This document shows positions 8,253 through 15,898 of a DNA stretch of 64,000 nucleotides, in pieces. Under the pieces are notes generated by a model. That model had not been told where the DNA came from. It did not search any database and saw nothing but the letters and a program-made list of their open reading frames with translations. The stretch covers positions 1-64,000 of the forward strand of contig CASFZR010000014.1 of NCBI GenBank assembly GCA_949299185.1. The letters are read 5' to 3'. How positions within the stretch are numbered: the stretch's first letter is position 1; every line of letters starts with the position of its first letter. Position numbers and translations under genes: made by a program. The DNA comes from an uncultured Spirochaetales bacterium. Its GTDB lineage: Bacteria > Spirochaetota > Spirochaetia > Sphaerochaetales > Sphaerochaetaceae.

Positions 8253-9326
8253 TTAGATAAGCTCCACGGTCTCGCCGATAAGGGCCGATTCACGGGCAGC
8301 GTCGATGATCTCCTGGATGAATGCCGCACGGCTGAAGCTCCTGTCAGGCTGCCTTCCTTCCTTTATGCAGTCCAGGAACTCCCTGAACTCAGCATCGGAC
8401 CATGGGTCGATCTGAAGCTCCTCGGGAACGGTGATGATCTCGGAAGAGCCTGAATACCCGCCATCATGATCCTTGAACCAGATCTCAAGCTCGCCTGGCT
8501 TGTCATCACGGAAGAGCATCATGCCTCCCTCCCCGTATACCTCGATCGTATGCCTCCTGACACCGAGGCGGCTTGCGACGAATGAGGCGATCGTCCCGCT
8601 CTCGAACATCACGTTGAAGGCGGCCGAATCATCATTCGTGACAGCGCCCTTCCCAGGAGTGAATATATTCGCCCTCTCCTTTATCATCGTCGAGACAAAG
8701 CCCTGGACCGCCGTCATGCGTCCGGCAGTACCTGAGAGCACCCAGTCGCAGAGATCAAGCATGTGGCAGCCGAAGTCAGCAAGGGCGCCTGTCCCAGAGA
8801 GGTTCTCCTGCATGCGCCACTCAAGCTTGACCTCAGGATTCGCGATACGGCATCCGCCAAGGGTCTCACGCCATGTATATACGGCACCAAGCCTGCCTTC
8901 CTCTACCATCTGCTTCATATATCTGACAGCGGGAATACCGCGATAGCTGAAGCCTATCATGCTGATCTTGCTCGTGCATGATGCGATATCCACGGCGGCC
9001 TGGCATGACTCGGCATCGATGCTCAGCGGCTTCTCGCACAGCACATGCCTGCCTTTCTCAAGGGCCCTCACGACAAGGGGGACATGAGCATAGTTGGGAG
9101 TACAGATGCTGACGGCATCAACCATATCGAGAAGCTCATCGAACGATGAGGCGATCTTCACGTCAAGCCCGTGTTCCGCGGCCCATGACTCCGCCCTTCC
9201 CGGCACGATGTCATAAATGGCCACAAGCTCGCAATCCTCGGAATAACGCTTATATCCATGAACATGGTTTCCTGCGATTCCTACGGTGTAACCTGTTCCC
9301 GCAATGCCAACCTTCAGCTTAGACAT
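8253..9326 (-). CDS. Gfo/Idh/MocA family oxidoreductase (first)
   Basis: The 357-aa NAD(P)-dependent sugar oxidoreductase has an N-terminal Rossmann fold (VGIAGTGYTVGIAGNH, an expanded glycine loop), the conserved CEKPLS Lys-Pro, and ALADFGCHMLDLCDW in place of the usual GGxxxDxGxHxxD helix. It is the first gene of the transporter operon. The start used has GGAG 5 nt upstream; a GTG two codons earlier is less likely. Its exact sugar is unknown. A second member of the family lies directly upstream in the other transcription unit. Confidence 0.87.
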   Translation of the reverse strand: MSKLKVGIAGTGYTVGIAGNHVHGYKRYSEDCELVAIYDIVPGRAESWAAEHGLDVKIASSFDELLDMVDAVSICTPNYAHVPLVVRALEKGRHVLCEKPLSIDAESCQAAVDIASCTSKISMIGFSYRGIPAVRYMKQMVEEGRLGAVYTWRETLGGCRIANPEVKLEWRMQENLSGTGALADFGCHMLDLCDWVLSGTAGRMTAVQGFVSTMIKERANIFTPGKGAVTNDDSAAFNVMFESGTIASFVASRLGVRRHTIEVYGEGGMMLFRDDKPGELEIWFKDHDGGYSGSSEIITVPEELQIDPWSDAEFREFLDCIKEGRQPDRSFSRAAFIQEIIDAARESALIGETVELI

Positions 9327-9340
9327 ATACACTCCAACTT

Positions 9341-9352
9341 ATTTAATTAAAT
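9341..9352. promoter_or_regulatory. AT palindrome, candidate ROK operator (transport operon)
   Basis: The perfect palindrome ATTTAATTAAAT lies 14 nt before the first gene of the transporter operon. The same core (ATTTAATTAAA) lies 12 nt before the beta-mannosidase gene. ROK repressors are known to bind AT-rich palindromes, and the ROK gene is in this locus. Confidence 0.45.
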
Positions 9353-9425
9353 TAATTATCTAAGTAAGAGTGTACCATGGATTCCAGATAAGGCAAGTTA
9401 TTTTTTCCATTTTCGAAAAGGAAGC

Positions 9426-9450
9426 CCCAGACTGCAGGAAACAGCCTGGG
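9426..9450 (-). terminator. Putative terminator after second oxidoreductase
   Basis: The stem CCCAG-CTG pairs with CAG-CTGGG, with one mismatch. On the minus strand it is followed by GCTTCCTTTTCG, a modest T-rich tail. It lies about 30 bp past the stop of the minus-strand oxidoreductase gene. Confidence 0.5.
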
Positions 9451-9479
9451 ATACCTCATGAGCAAGCAATGGCCGCGGA

Positions 9480-10508
9480 TCAGATATATCCCGGCCTTAC
9501 AGGGACTTCACCGTTCTTTCCTGACTCGTATATGCCCAGCACGACAGCAAGCGTCCTGAGGGCATCGCGAGGATCAACGGGGACCTTCTCCCCTGCCCTG
9601 AGCCTTGAATAGAAATCCCTGATCTGCACGGCATGGTAGTTTCCCCAGTACCGTACATGCCCGTCGCCCGGATCGAGGCTGGGATCGATGCGGTACGGCT
9701 TCTGCCCCTCGAGGACGATATCAACCACGGATTCCGTAAGGAGGACAGAGCCTTTCTCTCCCTCAACGCAGACGCGTATCGGACTATTCTCTATGAAGTA
9801 ATTGCACGCAGAGAACACATATACGGCGCCGTTGGAGAAGCGTATCGCGGCATCTGCCTCATCCTCGACCTCTATCATGGTGAGTATCCTTCTTCCGATA
9901 TGGCCCTGGATCTCCTCGACGGGACATCCCATCAGATAACGCACGAGGTCGATGCTATGTATCGCCTGATCGATGACGACACCGCCTCCCTCCTTCTCCC
10001 AGCTCCCCTTCCAGTCGCACTGATAGTATGAAGGCGGACGATGCCATGCAAGATGGGACCAGGCTCCTCTCAGCTCACCGAGGGCTCCCTGCCCTATGAG
10101 GCGCCTAGCTTCCTGTATCCCCTCTATATACCTGTTCTGGAAGATGACGCCAAGCTGCCGCCCGGTCCGCTCTGCAGTCTGGATCATCGATTCACCATCT
10201 GCTATCGTCGTCGCTATCGGCTTTTCCGTAAGCACGTTGAACCCAGCCTCGAGACATGCCTCGACATGGCATCTGTGCAGGAAATGGGGAGTCAGGACAT
10301 GGACTGCATCAAGATTCATCCTCAGAAGATCCTCGATATCATCAGAGGCGATGCATCCGGGGAACGCCGATGCGAAGGCCTCTGCCCTTTCCCTCACCTT
10401 ATCGACCGCAATCACGATATCAAGGCTGTCAAGCATCGCAGAGAATGCAGACTTATATACGGCGCTGATCCTGCCGCATCCGATAACACCGACCCTGAAC
10501 CTATCCAT
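9480..10508 (-). CDS. Gfo/Idh/MocA family oxidoreductase (second)
   Basis: The 342-aa protein starts with VGVIGCGRISAVYKSAF, a classic NAD(P)-binding loop. It carries TEKPIA and GGGVVIDQAIHSIDLVRYLMG, which holds the family's catalytic His region. It is the last gene of the beta-mannosidase/ROK unit; its ATG overlaps the ROK stop as TGATG, so translation is probably coupled. It is only distantly like the oxidoreductase of the transporter operon, so the two probably act on different substrates or steps. Confidence 0.87.
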   Translation of the reverse strand: MDRFRVGVIGCGRISAVYKSAFSAMLDSLDIVIAVDKVRERAEAFASAFPGCIASDDIEDLLRMNLDAVHVLTPHFLHRCHVEACLEAGFNVLTEKPIATTIADGESMIQTAERTGRQLGVIFQNRYIEGIQEARRLIGQGALGELRGAWSHLAWHRPPSYYQCDWKGSWEKEGGGVVIDQAIHSIDLVRYLMGCPVEEIQGHIGRRILTMIEVEDEADAAIRFSNGAVYVFSACNYFIENSPIRVCVEGEKGSVLLTESVVDIVLEGQKPYRIDPSLDPGDGHVRYWGNYHAVQIRDFYSRLRAGEKVPVDPRDALRTLAVVLGIYESGKNGEVPVRPGYI

Positions 10509-11722
10509 CACTCCTTCTCCTTCAGCACGAATATGCGTATTGCCTTAGCAGCCGCACCGTATGCTGTCCTGAACTTATTGAATTCAACGAACCTTATGTC
10601 GACCTCGTTTATGCCGACACCGAAGAGATTGTCCTGCACGCTTGCCATGAACGTATCTACATTCCTCTGGACCTTCATCACATATCCATCGACCAGCACA
10701 AGAGGAGGGCTGAGTATGTTTATGGCATTCGCAAGGGCTATGCCCAGATTCACCATGGCATCATCCATTATCCTGCAGACTTCCTTATCGCCTGCCTTCT
10801 CCGCCTCAAGGATATCGCCGGTGGTAAGCTCATGGGGATCCGGGCAGATCGAGGAGAGCAGCGTCTCCCTGCCAGACTCCATCATCGCGATGCAGTTGTT
10901 GCGTATGGATACCTCGCTGGAGAATGCTTCCAGGCATCCATGATTGCCGCAGGTCGGGCACAGCGGCCCCTTTCGGTCAAGGACCATATGGCCTATCTCG
11001 CCAGCTGTCGCTCCGGCTCCGGTATATGCCCTCTTGCCTATCTTAAGCTGGCACCCGATACCCCTGGCGATGAAGAGGTAGACATAGGTATCGGGCAGAT
11101 GATCATCTCCGAACATCTCGACGCTCAAGGCCCTGCATCTGGCATTGTTCTCGAGGATACAGGGAAGCCCGACCAGCGCCGATATATCGACTCCTACGGC
11201 CTTGTTCCTCCATTTGGATACCGAACCATAACGAAGGACGCCTGCGGAGTTGTCGACGAAGCCCGGAATGCCAAGGCATATACCCACGATCCTTTCCCGC
11301 GGAACCGGGCTGCTGTCAAGGACGCCGGCTATCACGGATGAGATATAGCGGAGAGCGGCATCATAATCAGAAGGGCACACGGGATGCTCTTCCTTCATCA
11401 GGGCATTGCCGCGTATATCCGTCAGGCATATGTAGGTTGCGAAAGGTCCGATATCCACGCCGATTACATAAAAGGCATCCGCACGGAAATCCAGGAGGAC
11501 ACGGGGACGTCCCAGGCGGGACTCCCCCTTGTTCACGCTTCCCTGGATCTCATACAGAAGGCCTGACTCAAGGAGCGGCGCGACATTGAACGTTATCGCG
11601 GGAGGCGTCAGGGAAAGATACTCGGCAATCTCCGTACGGCTTATCGGGCCATAGTCATAAATCGCATCGAGAATCGCATGGACATTCACATCCCTGATGC
11701 GCCCAAGATTGCTTCCCTTCAT
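10508..11722 (-). CDS. ROK family transcriptional repressor (NagC/XylR type)
   Basis: The 404-aa protein has an N-terminal winged helix (AILDAIYDYGPISRTEIAEYLSLTPPAITFNV) followed by a complete ROK sugar-kinase-like domain. GVDIGPFATYICLTD is the phosphate loop, and the signature GATAGEIGHMVLD is followed by the zinc site CPTCGNHGCLEAF. All canonical residues are present, so it should sense a free or phosphorylated sugar. Gene order suggests it represses the mannoside genes. Start chosen 8 nt after AGGAG. Confidence 0.9.
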   Translation of the reverse strand: MKGSNLGRIRDVNVHAILDAIYDYGPISRTEIAEYLSLTPPAITFNVAPLLESGLLYEIQGSVNKGESRLGRPRVLLDFRADAFYVIGVDIGPFATYICLTDIRGNALMKEEHPVCPSDYDAALRYISSVIAGVLDSSPVPRERIVGICLGIPGFVDNSAGVLRYGSVSKWRNKAVGVDISALVGLPCILENNARCRALSVEMFGDDHLPDTYVYLFIARGIGCQLKIGKRAYTGAGATAGEIGHMVLDRKGPLCPTCGNHGCLEAFSSEVSIRNNCIAMMESGRETLLSSICPDPHELTTGDILEAEKAGDKEVCRIMDDAMVNLGIALANAINILSPPLVLVDGYVMKVQRNVDTFMASVQDNLFGVGINEVDIRFVEFNKFRTAYGAAAKAIRIFVLKEKE

Positions 11723-11739
11723 CAGCACATCTCCTTACT

Positions 11740-11766
11740 TCCTGACATGATATCCATTTGTCAGGA
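11740..11766 (-). other. Intercistronic inverted repeat before ROK gene
   Basis: TCCTGACA and TGTCAGGA are perfect 8-bp arms around 11 nt, between the beta-mannosidase stop and the ROK ribosome site. They could form an mRNA hairpin or be a protein-binding site. No U-run is present. Confidence 0.45.
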
Positions 11767-11771
11767 TATCG

Positions 11772-14207
11772 TCATCTTATATCCCACACGCTCCGTATCC
11801 CGAAAGCGGTCACCCCGTTCTCCTCCAGTATGCTCACCCTCTTCTCTCCCGGCTCCATATCGAAGTAGTTGTCAGAGAGCACGAAGACTCCGTCTTCCGA
11901 GAATATCTCCACGGACTTCGCATAGGCCCTGGCACGGATGACGAGCTCCGATCCGTCATGCTCCATCTCGAGGCACGGATCCTCCCAGCGATAGTACTTC
12001 GGTTCCGTGAAGAGGACCGAGCCTGACGAAAGTTCCTCTCCGTCCCCCACCATCTGATAGCTCAGATGAAGCGAGCGGAAATCACGGCCTGTGAAATCAA
12101 GATCTCCTATCCAGGCTGCCGATAGCGGCTCTGCCGTGACATCAATCCGGCCATCCTCAAGAACAACTCCAGAGGCATCTCGCAGCTGCCATAAGACTGT
12201 TACAGGACGTGCGTTCCTCGTCTCGTTGGCTATGCTCAGCCTGGCCCTCATAGGCACGGGAGAACCATCGGGCTCGTCGTTTATGGACCACTTCACGGCC
12301 TGGCTCTCGCCGAACTCCTCACAGCTGAGGAGAAGCGGAGCGAAGAATCTCTTCGCATAGTAATGCAGGGCCTTCCATCTTCCGAAGTAATCTATGGATG
12401 CCCATGAAGCCACGGGCCATATATCATTAAGCTGCCAGTAGATGGCTCCCATGCAGCACCCGCGGTGACGCCGCCAGTGTTCCACACCATACCTCATGGC
12501 TTCTGCCTGCAGGAGCTGGGAGGCATACAGAAGAACCTCGAAATCCCGTGGATATAGATAGTTCTTCGAGAGATAGCTCATGATCAGGCCGTTTGCGCCA
12601 TCATTGCGCTGATGGACATCCATCACGCGGGAAAATATATTCCAGTCCTCAGGTGCTGCGAACTTACGCACCGTGGCCATCGTAGGGAATGACTGGAATC
12701 CGAACTCCGACACATAGCGGTACAGCGTCTCACGGTAATACGAGAATGGAACGCGCCCGTGCCAGACCGTCCAGCAGTGGGTATCTCCCCTATCCGGAGC
12801 AGTCGGCTCATCGAACGCACCGCCGGACGACGGAGAGGAAGGCCAATATGGAGTGACGGGATCTTCCTTCGCCAGTATATGAGGGATCACATGCTCATAC
12901 AGCCTGATATACGCGGATTTCGTGCGGGCATTCCCATCGTAATGCCCCTCCATGGCGAATCCCTCCATCTCATTATTCCCGCACCAGAGCCCAAGGGAGG
13001 CGTGATGGCGCAGGCGTCTCACGTTATCCACGACCTCCGCGGAAACATTCTCCTCGAAACCATCTTCATCCAGAGGATAGTTGGCGCAGGCGAACATCAT
13101 ATCCTGCCATACGACAAGCCCCAGCTCATCGCAGGCATCATAGAACTCCTCTGAGGGATAATACCCACCGCCCCAGACGCGGATCGCGTTGAAATTCGCG
13201 GCCTTGCACTGCTCAAGGAGCTTCCTAGTCCTCTCTGGAGTGACTCTGGATAGCACGTTATCCTCGGGGATGTAATCGGCGCCCATCGCGAAGAAATCAA
13301 CGCCATTCACGGAGTGCGCGAAGCTCTCGCCCCACTGGTCCTTCCGCCTCGTAAGCGTCAGTGTCCTCAGGCCGATCCTCCTTTCCACGGAATCGACCAT
13401 ACGGCCATCCTCGATCAGCCTTATGCATACCCCGTAAAGAGGCTGTTCACCAAGGCCATTCGGCCACCACAGCTCAGGGGATCTGATGATGAAGCTCCTG
13501 CCATCGGATTCTCCGACGATTTTCCTTCCTTCTGGATCCATGACATCGATCGCTACCTCGGCATCACCATCCTGCTCGACGAAGAAGGAAAGGCGTACGA
13601 TGCCATCCTCATGCTGCTGGGAAACACGCCAGTCCGTGATCCTGGCAGAATCCACTCCGCGAAGCCCTATCTCCCTCCATATTCCCATATCGGGAAGCCT
13701 CGGCCCCCAGTCCCAGCCGAACATGCAGCTGGCCTTGCGGATATGAGGGAATCCGCGCATCGCGCATCGCGTCCCTCCCCAGTGATCCTTGTCATCCAGA
13801 TTCCTCATGTATCTCACCGGAGAGTGGATTACCACCCTTATATGGTTGCGCCCCTCCTTGATAAGGCCTGTCACGGGGAAAGCCCAGCGCCTGTGCATGT
13901 TATCGGCATAGCCGGCATGCGTCCCGTTGATATATATATCGGCAATCGTATCCAGGCCCTGGCAATCAAGCTCGACCAGAGGACATGACGCGATCTCCCC
14001 AGAAACCTCGAAGTCCCTCTCGAATGCCCAGTCCTTCATCATGAGATCCATGGATCTCAGCTCATTATCACGCCAGTAAGGGTCTTCCATGCTGCCATCA
14101 GCAAGCAGGAATGAATAGACAGAGCCGGGAACCGTTCCCCTGTGCTTGTCCGAAGCATCATCAAGCGGGGAAAGCGTCCATTCCCCGGAAAGCGTCATAT
14201 ACAGCAT
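11772..14207 (-). CDS. Beta-mannosidase (glycoside hydrolase family 2)
   Basis: The 811-aa enzyme hydrolyses terminal beta-mannosyl residues. Beta-mannosidase hallmarks are GSVYSFLLADGSMEDPYWRDNE near the N-terminus, a central AANFNAIRVWGGGYYPSEEFYDACDELGLVVWQDM, the acid/base region LWCGNNEMEG, and the nucleophile region SEFGFQSFP. There is no signal peptide, so it acts in the cytoplasm on imported oligosaccharides. Length fits the family (about 800-860 aa). It is the first gene of its unit. GGAGG lies 5 nt before the ATG, and the AT palindrome shared with the transporter operon lies just upstream. Confidence 0.92.
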   Translation of the reverse strand: MLYMTLSGEWTLSPLDDASDKHRGTVPGSVYSFLLADGSMEDPYWRDNELRSMDLMMKDWAFERDFEVSGEIASCPLVELDCQGLDTIADIYINGTHAGYADNMHRRWAFPVTGLIKEGRNHIRVVIHSPVRYMRNLDDKDHWGGTRCAMRGFPHIRKASCMFGWDWGPRLPDMGIWREIGLRGVDSARITDWRVSQQHEDGIVRLSFFVEQDGDAEVAIDVMDPEGRKIVGESDGRSFIIRSPELWWPNGLGEQPLYGVCIRLIEDGRMVDSVERRIGLRTLTLTRRKDQWGESFAHSVNGVDFFAMGADYIPEDNVLSRVTPERTRKLLEQCKAANFNAIRVWGGGYYPSEEFYDACDELGLVVWQDMMFACANYPLDEDGFEENVSAEVVDNVRRLRHHASLGLWCGNNEMEGFAMEGHYDGNARTKSAYIRLYEHVIPHILAKEDPVTPYWPSSPSSGGAFDEPTAPDRGDTHCWTVWHGRVPFSYYRETLYRYVSEFGFQSFPTMATVRKFAAPEDWNIFSRVMDVHQRNDGANGLIMSYLSKNYLYPRDFEVLLYASQLLQAEAMRYGVEHWRRHRGCCMGAIYWQLNDIWPVASWASIDYFGRWKALHYYAKRFFAPLLLSCEEFGESQAVKWSINDEPDGSPVPMRARLSIANETRNARPVTVLWQLRDASGVVLEDGRIDVTAEPLSAAWIGDLDFTGRDFRSLHLSYQMVGDGEELSSGSVLFTEPKYYRWEDPCLEMEHDGSELVIRARAYAKSVEIFSEDGVFVLSDNYFDMEPGEKRVSILEENGVTAFGIRSVWDIR

Positions 14208-14219
14208 ATAGCCTCCACG

Positions 14220-14230
14220 ATTTAATTAAA
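14220..14230. promoter_or_regulatory. AT palindrome, candidate ROK operator (mannosidase unit)
   Basis: ATTTAATTAAA lies 12 nt upstream of the beta-mannosidase start and matches the palindrome before the transporter operon. A TATATG-like -10 sequence is next to it. Confidence 0.45.
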
Positions 14231-14359
14231 GCATATAAAAAAGTCTTTTGCAAAAACTTTCTCGCAATGAATGGCAGCATCAGTCCTCAAGCGGACAATA
14301 CAGATGAAGGCTATATGATTGCTCCGGCAATGCCCTTGTTTATGCAGAACAGACTGCCC

Positions 14360-14379
14360 TGCCATCTTAGGAGATGGCA
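14360..14379. other. Hairpin after MFS gene
   Basis: TGCCATC and GATGGCA form a perfect 7-bp stem with a 6-nt loop, 15 bp beyond the MFS stop. There is no U-run on either strand. Confidence 0.35.
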
Positions 14380-14394
14380 AGGCGGCCGGTCTTA

Positions 14395-15663
14395 TTAGTC
14401 CAGCCTTCTCATGGCCTTAAGCCTTGAGAATATCATGCAGACAAGCACTCCCATCATCCCGATTACGGCAAAGAGGAATGCCGCTCCAGAGCCCTTGCCA
14501 GTCCCGAACATCTGATTGAGGGCAGTACCGGCTCTGTCAGCCATGAAAGGCTCGAATACCGCATCCACCAGAAAGCCTCCGGCAAGATATCCAAGCGGTA
14601 TGGTGAAGAACTGGAGCATGTTCCTTGCTGAATAAACTCTTCCCTGTATATCCGATGGTATCTGGCTCCTCATCAAGGCATCCAGATTGGTATTCATCAC
14701 AGGGATGCATAACCATCCGAGGAATGCTCCCATGCACCATATGGCAGGATTCCTGGAGAATGAGAGCATGAAGTTCTCAGTGCTCATCGAGATGAAGAGC
14801 GAGATGATGATCATCCTCACCCTGCTTCTCGGCGCTGGCATGATGGTCGCGATCGCGCTTCCCAAGATCATCGCTATCCCTGCCGTGGACCGCACTGCAG
14901 CCAGTACGCTTTCGCTCTCGAAGCTGAGGATCATGGCAGGAAGAGCCGCATTGTAGATCGAGGCTATGAAGTTGATTGTAGCTAGGAAGAGTATCACCTG
15001 GAGTATCCCCATGTTTGCGCTGAGGAAACTTAATGCCTCCTTCAGATCCATCATGATATGGCTCTCTTCCTGTTTTCTGCTCTTCACCTCAGGAATCCTC
15101 ACGAATAACAGAAGCGAGAGGAAAGCCACCGAGAATGTGGAGAGGTCGGCGATGATCACAAGAGTCAGCCCTCCTGCGGAATACAGTGCCGTTGCGATTA
15201 CAGGGGAGGCCATATTGATCACGCTGTATGCAAGTGCATTGAGGCTCCCTGCCTTCTGGTATTTATCCTCCGGTGTTACGAGGGTAGTTGCGACCTCGCT
15301 TGCCGGCTGCTGGAATGCCTGTGCCGTTCCAGTGATGCCGTTCACGATGCAGAGATGCCATAGCTCCAGATTCCCTGAAAGCCACACGAAGAGTATCGTA
15401 AGCGTGCATAAGGCTGCGGCTGTGTCTGATAACAGCATCAGAGGCTTCTTGTTCATCCTGTCTGTCAGCGTTCCTACAGGAAGCGAGAGAAGGATGTACG
15501 GCACATATGACGATACCGTCAGCAGCGCGGTGCCCAGTGCAGAACCTGTCTTGCCATAAGCCCAGAGGATGAGCGCGAATGGCGTTAGAGAAGACCCAAG
15601 ACGTGAGAGCGTCTGGGTTGCCCATAGTAATATGAAATCGCTGAATTTCCTTTCGTCTTTCAT
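14395..15663 (-). CDS. MFS transporter, macrolide/enterobactin-exporter-like (MFS_3)
   Basis: The 422-aa inner-membrane protein has about 12 predicted helices. The N-terminal FILLWATQTLSRLGSSLTPFAL and the loop 2-3 motif LPVGTLTDRMNKKPLML are typical of the MFS_3 drug-efflux group. The internal SEVATTLVTPEDKYQKAGSLNAL and QIPSDIQGRVYSARNM also fit that group. It probably exports a drug or small metabolite; the substrate is unknown. Start is set at MKDERKF, with GGAG 7 nt upstream. It is a single gene preceded by an 8-bp inverted repeat that includes part of its ribosome site. Confidence 0.87.
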   Translation of the reverse strand: MKDERKFSDFILLWATQTLSRLGSSLTPFALILWAYGKTGSALGTALLTVSSYVPYILLSLPVGTLTDRMNKKPLMLLSDTAAALCTLTILFVWLSGNLELWHLCIVNGITGTAQAFQQPASEVATTLVTPEDKYQKAGSLNALAYSVINMASPVIATALYSAGGLTLVIIADLSTFSVAFLSLLLFVRIPEVKSRKQEESHIMMDLKEALSFLSANMGILQVILFLATINFIASIYNAALPAMILSFESESVLAAVRSTAGIAMILGSAIATIMPAPRSRVRMIIISLFISMSTENFMLSFSRNPAIWCMGAFLGWLCIPVMNTNLDALMRSQIPSDIQGRVYSARNMLQFFTIPLGYLAGGFLVDAVFEPFMADRAGTALNQMFGTGKGSGAAFLFAVIGMMGVLVCMIFSRLKAMRRLD

Positions 15664-15664
15664 T

Positions 15665-15697
15665 GCTTTGCTCCTTGTCGGTTTAATGAAGCAAAGC
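15665..15697. promoter_or_regulatory. Inverted repeat overlapping MFS ribosome site
   Basis: GCTTTGCT and AGCAAAGC are perfect 8-bp arms 17 nt apart, starting 2 nt from the MFS start codon. They could be a repressor operator or an mRNA hairpin that hides half of GGAG. Confidence 0.45.
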
Positions 15698-15862
15698 CTG
15701 GCGGACTTATCTTTGATAATGCTCCATGCGGCCGTCCGCTTCAGGCTTCGCAAGGAGCTGTTGCAATGCAGAGCATGGTCGATCCTCTCCTATATCCTGA
15801 CTAAGGATATTCCATGGAGCATGCCTCAGTCTAGGGCAAAGGCATGGTAGGAACATGAGAAC

Positions 15863-15890
15863 GGGGCCAGACGCAGAGTACGCCGGCCCC
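15863..15890 (-). terminator. Stem-loop after glutamine synthetase gene
   Basis: GGGGCC and GGCCCC arms lie 9 bp beyond the glutamine synthetase stop. The tail is only weakly T-rich, so this is a probable but not classic terminator. Confidence 0.5.
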
Positions 15891-15898
15891 TGATTCCG

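Noticed and set aside
14360..14379. Intrinsic terminator of the MFS gene
   Set aside because: The stem is good but no T-run follows on either strand; kept only as a hairpin.
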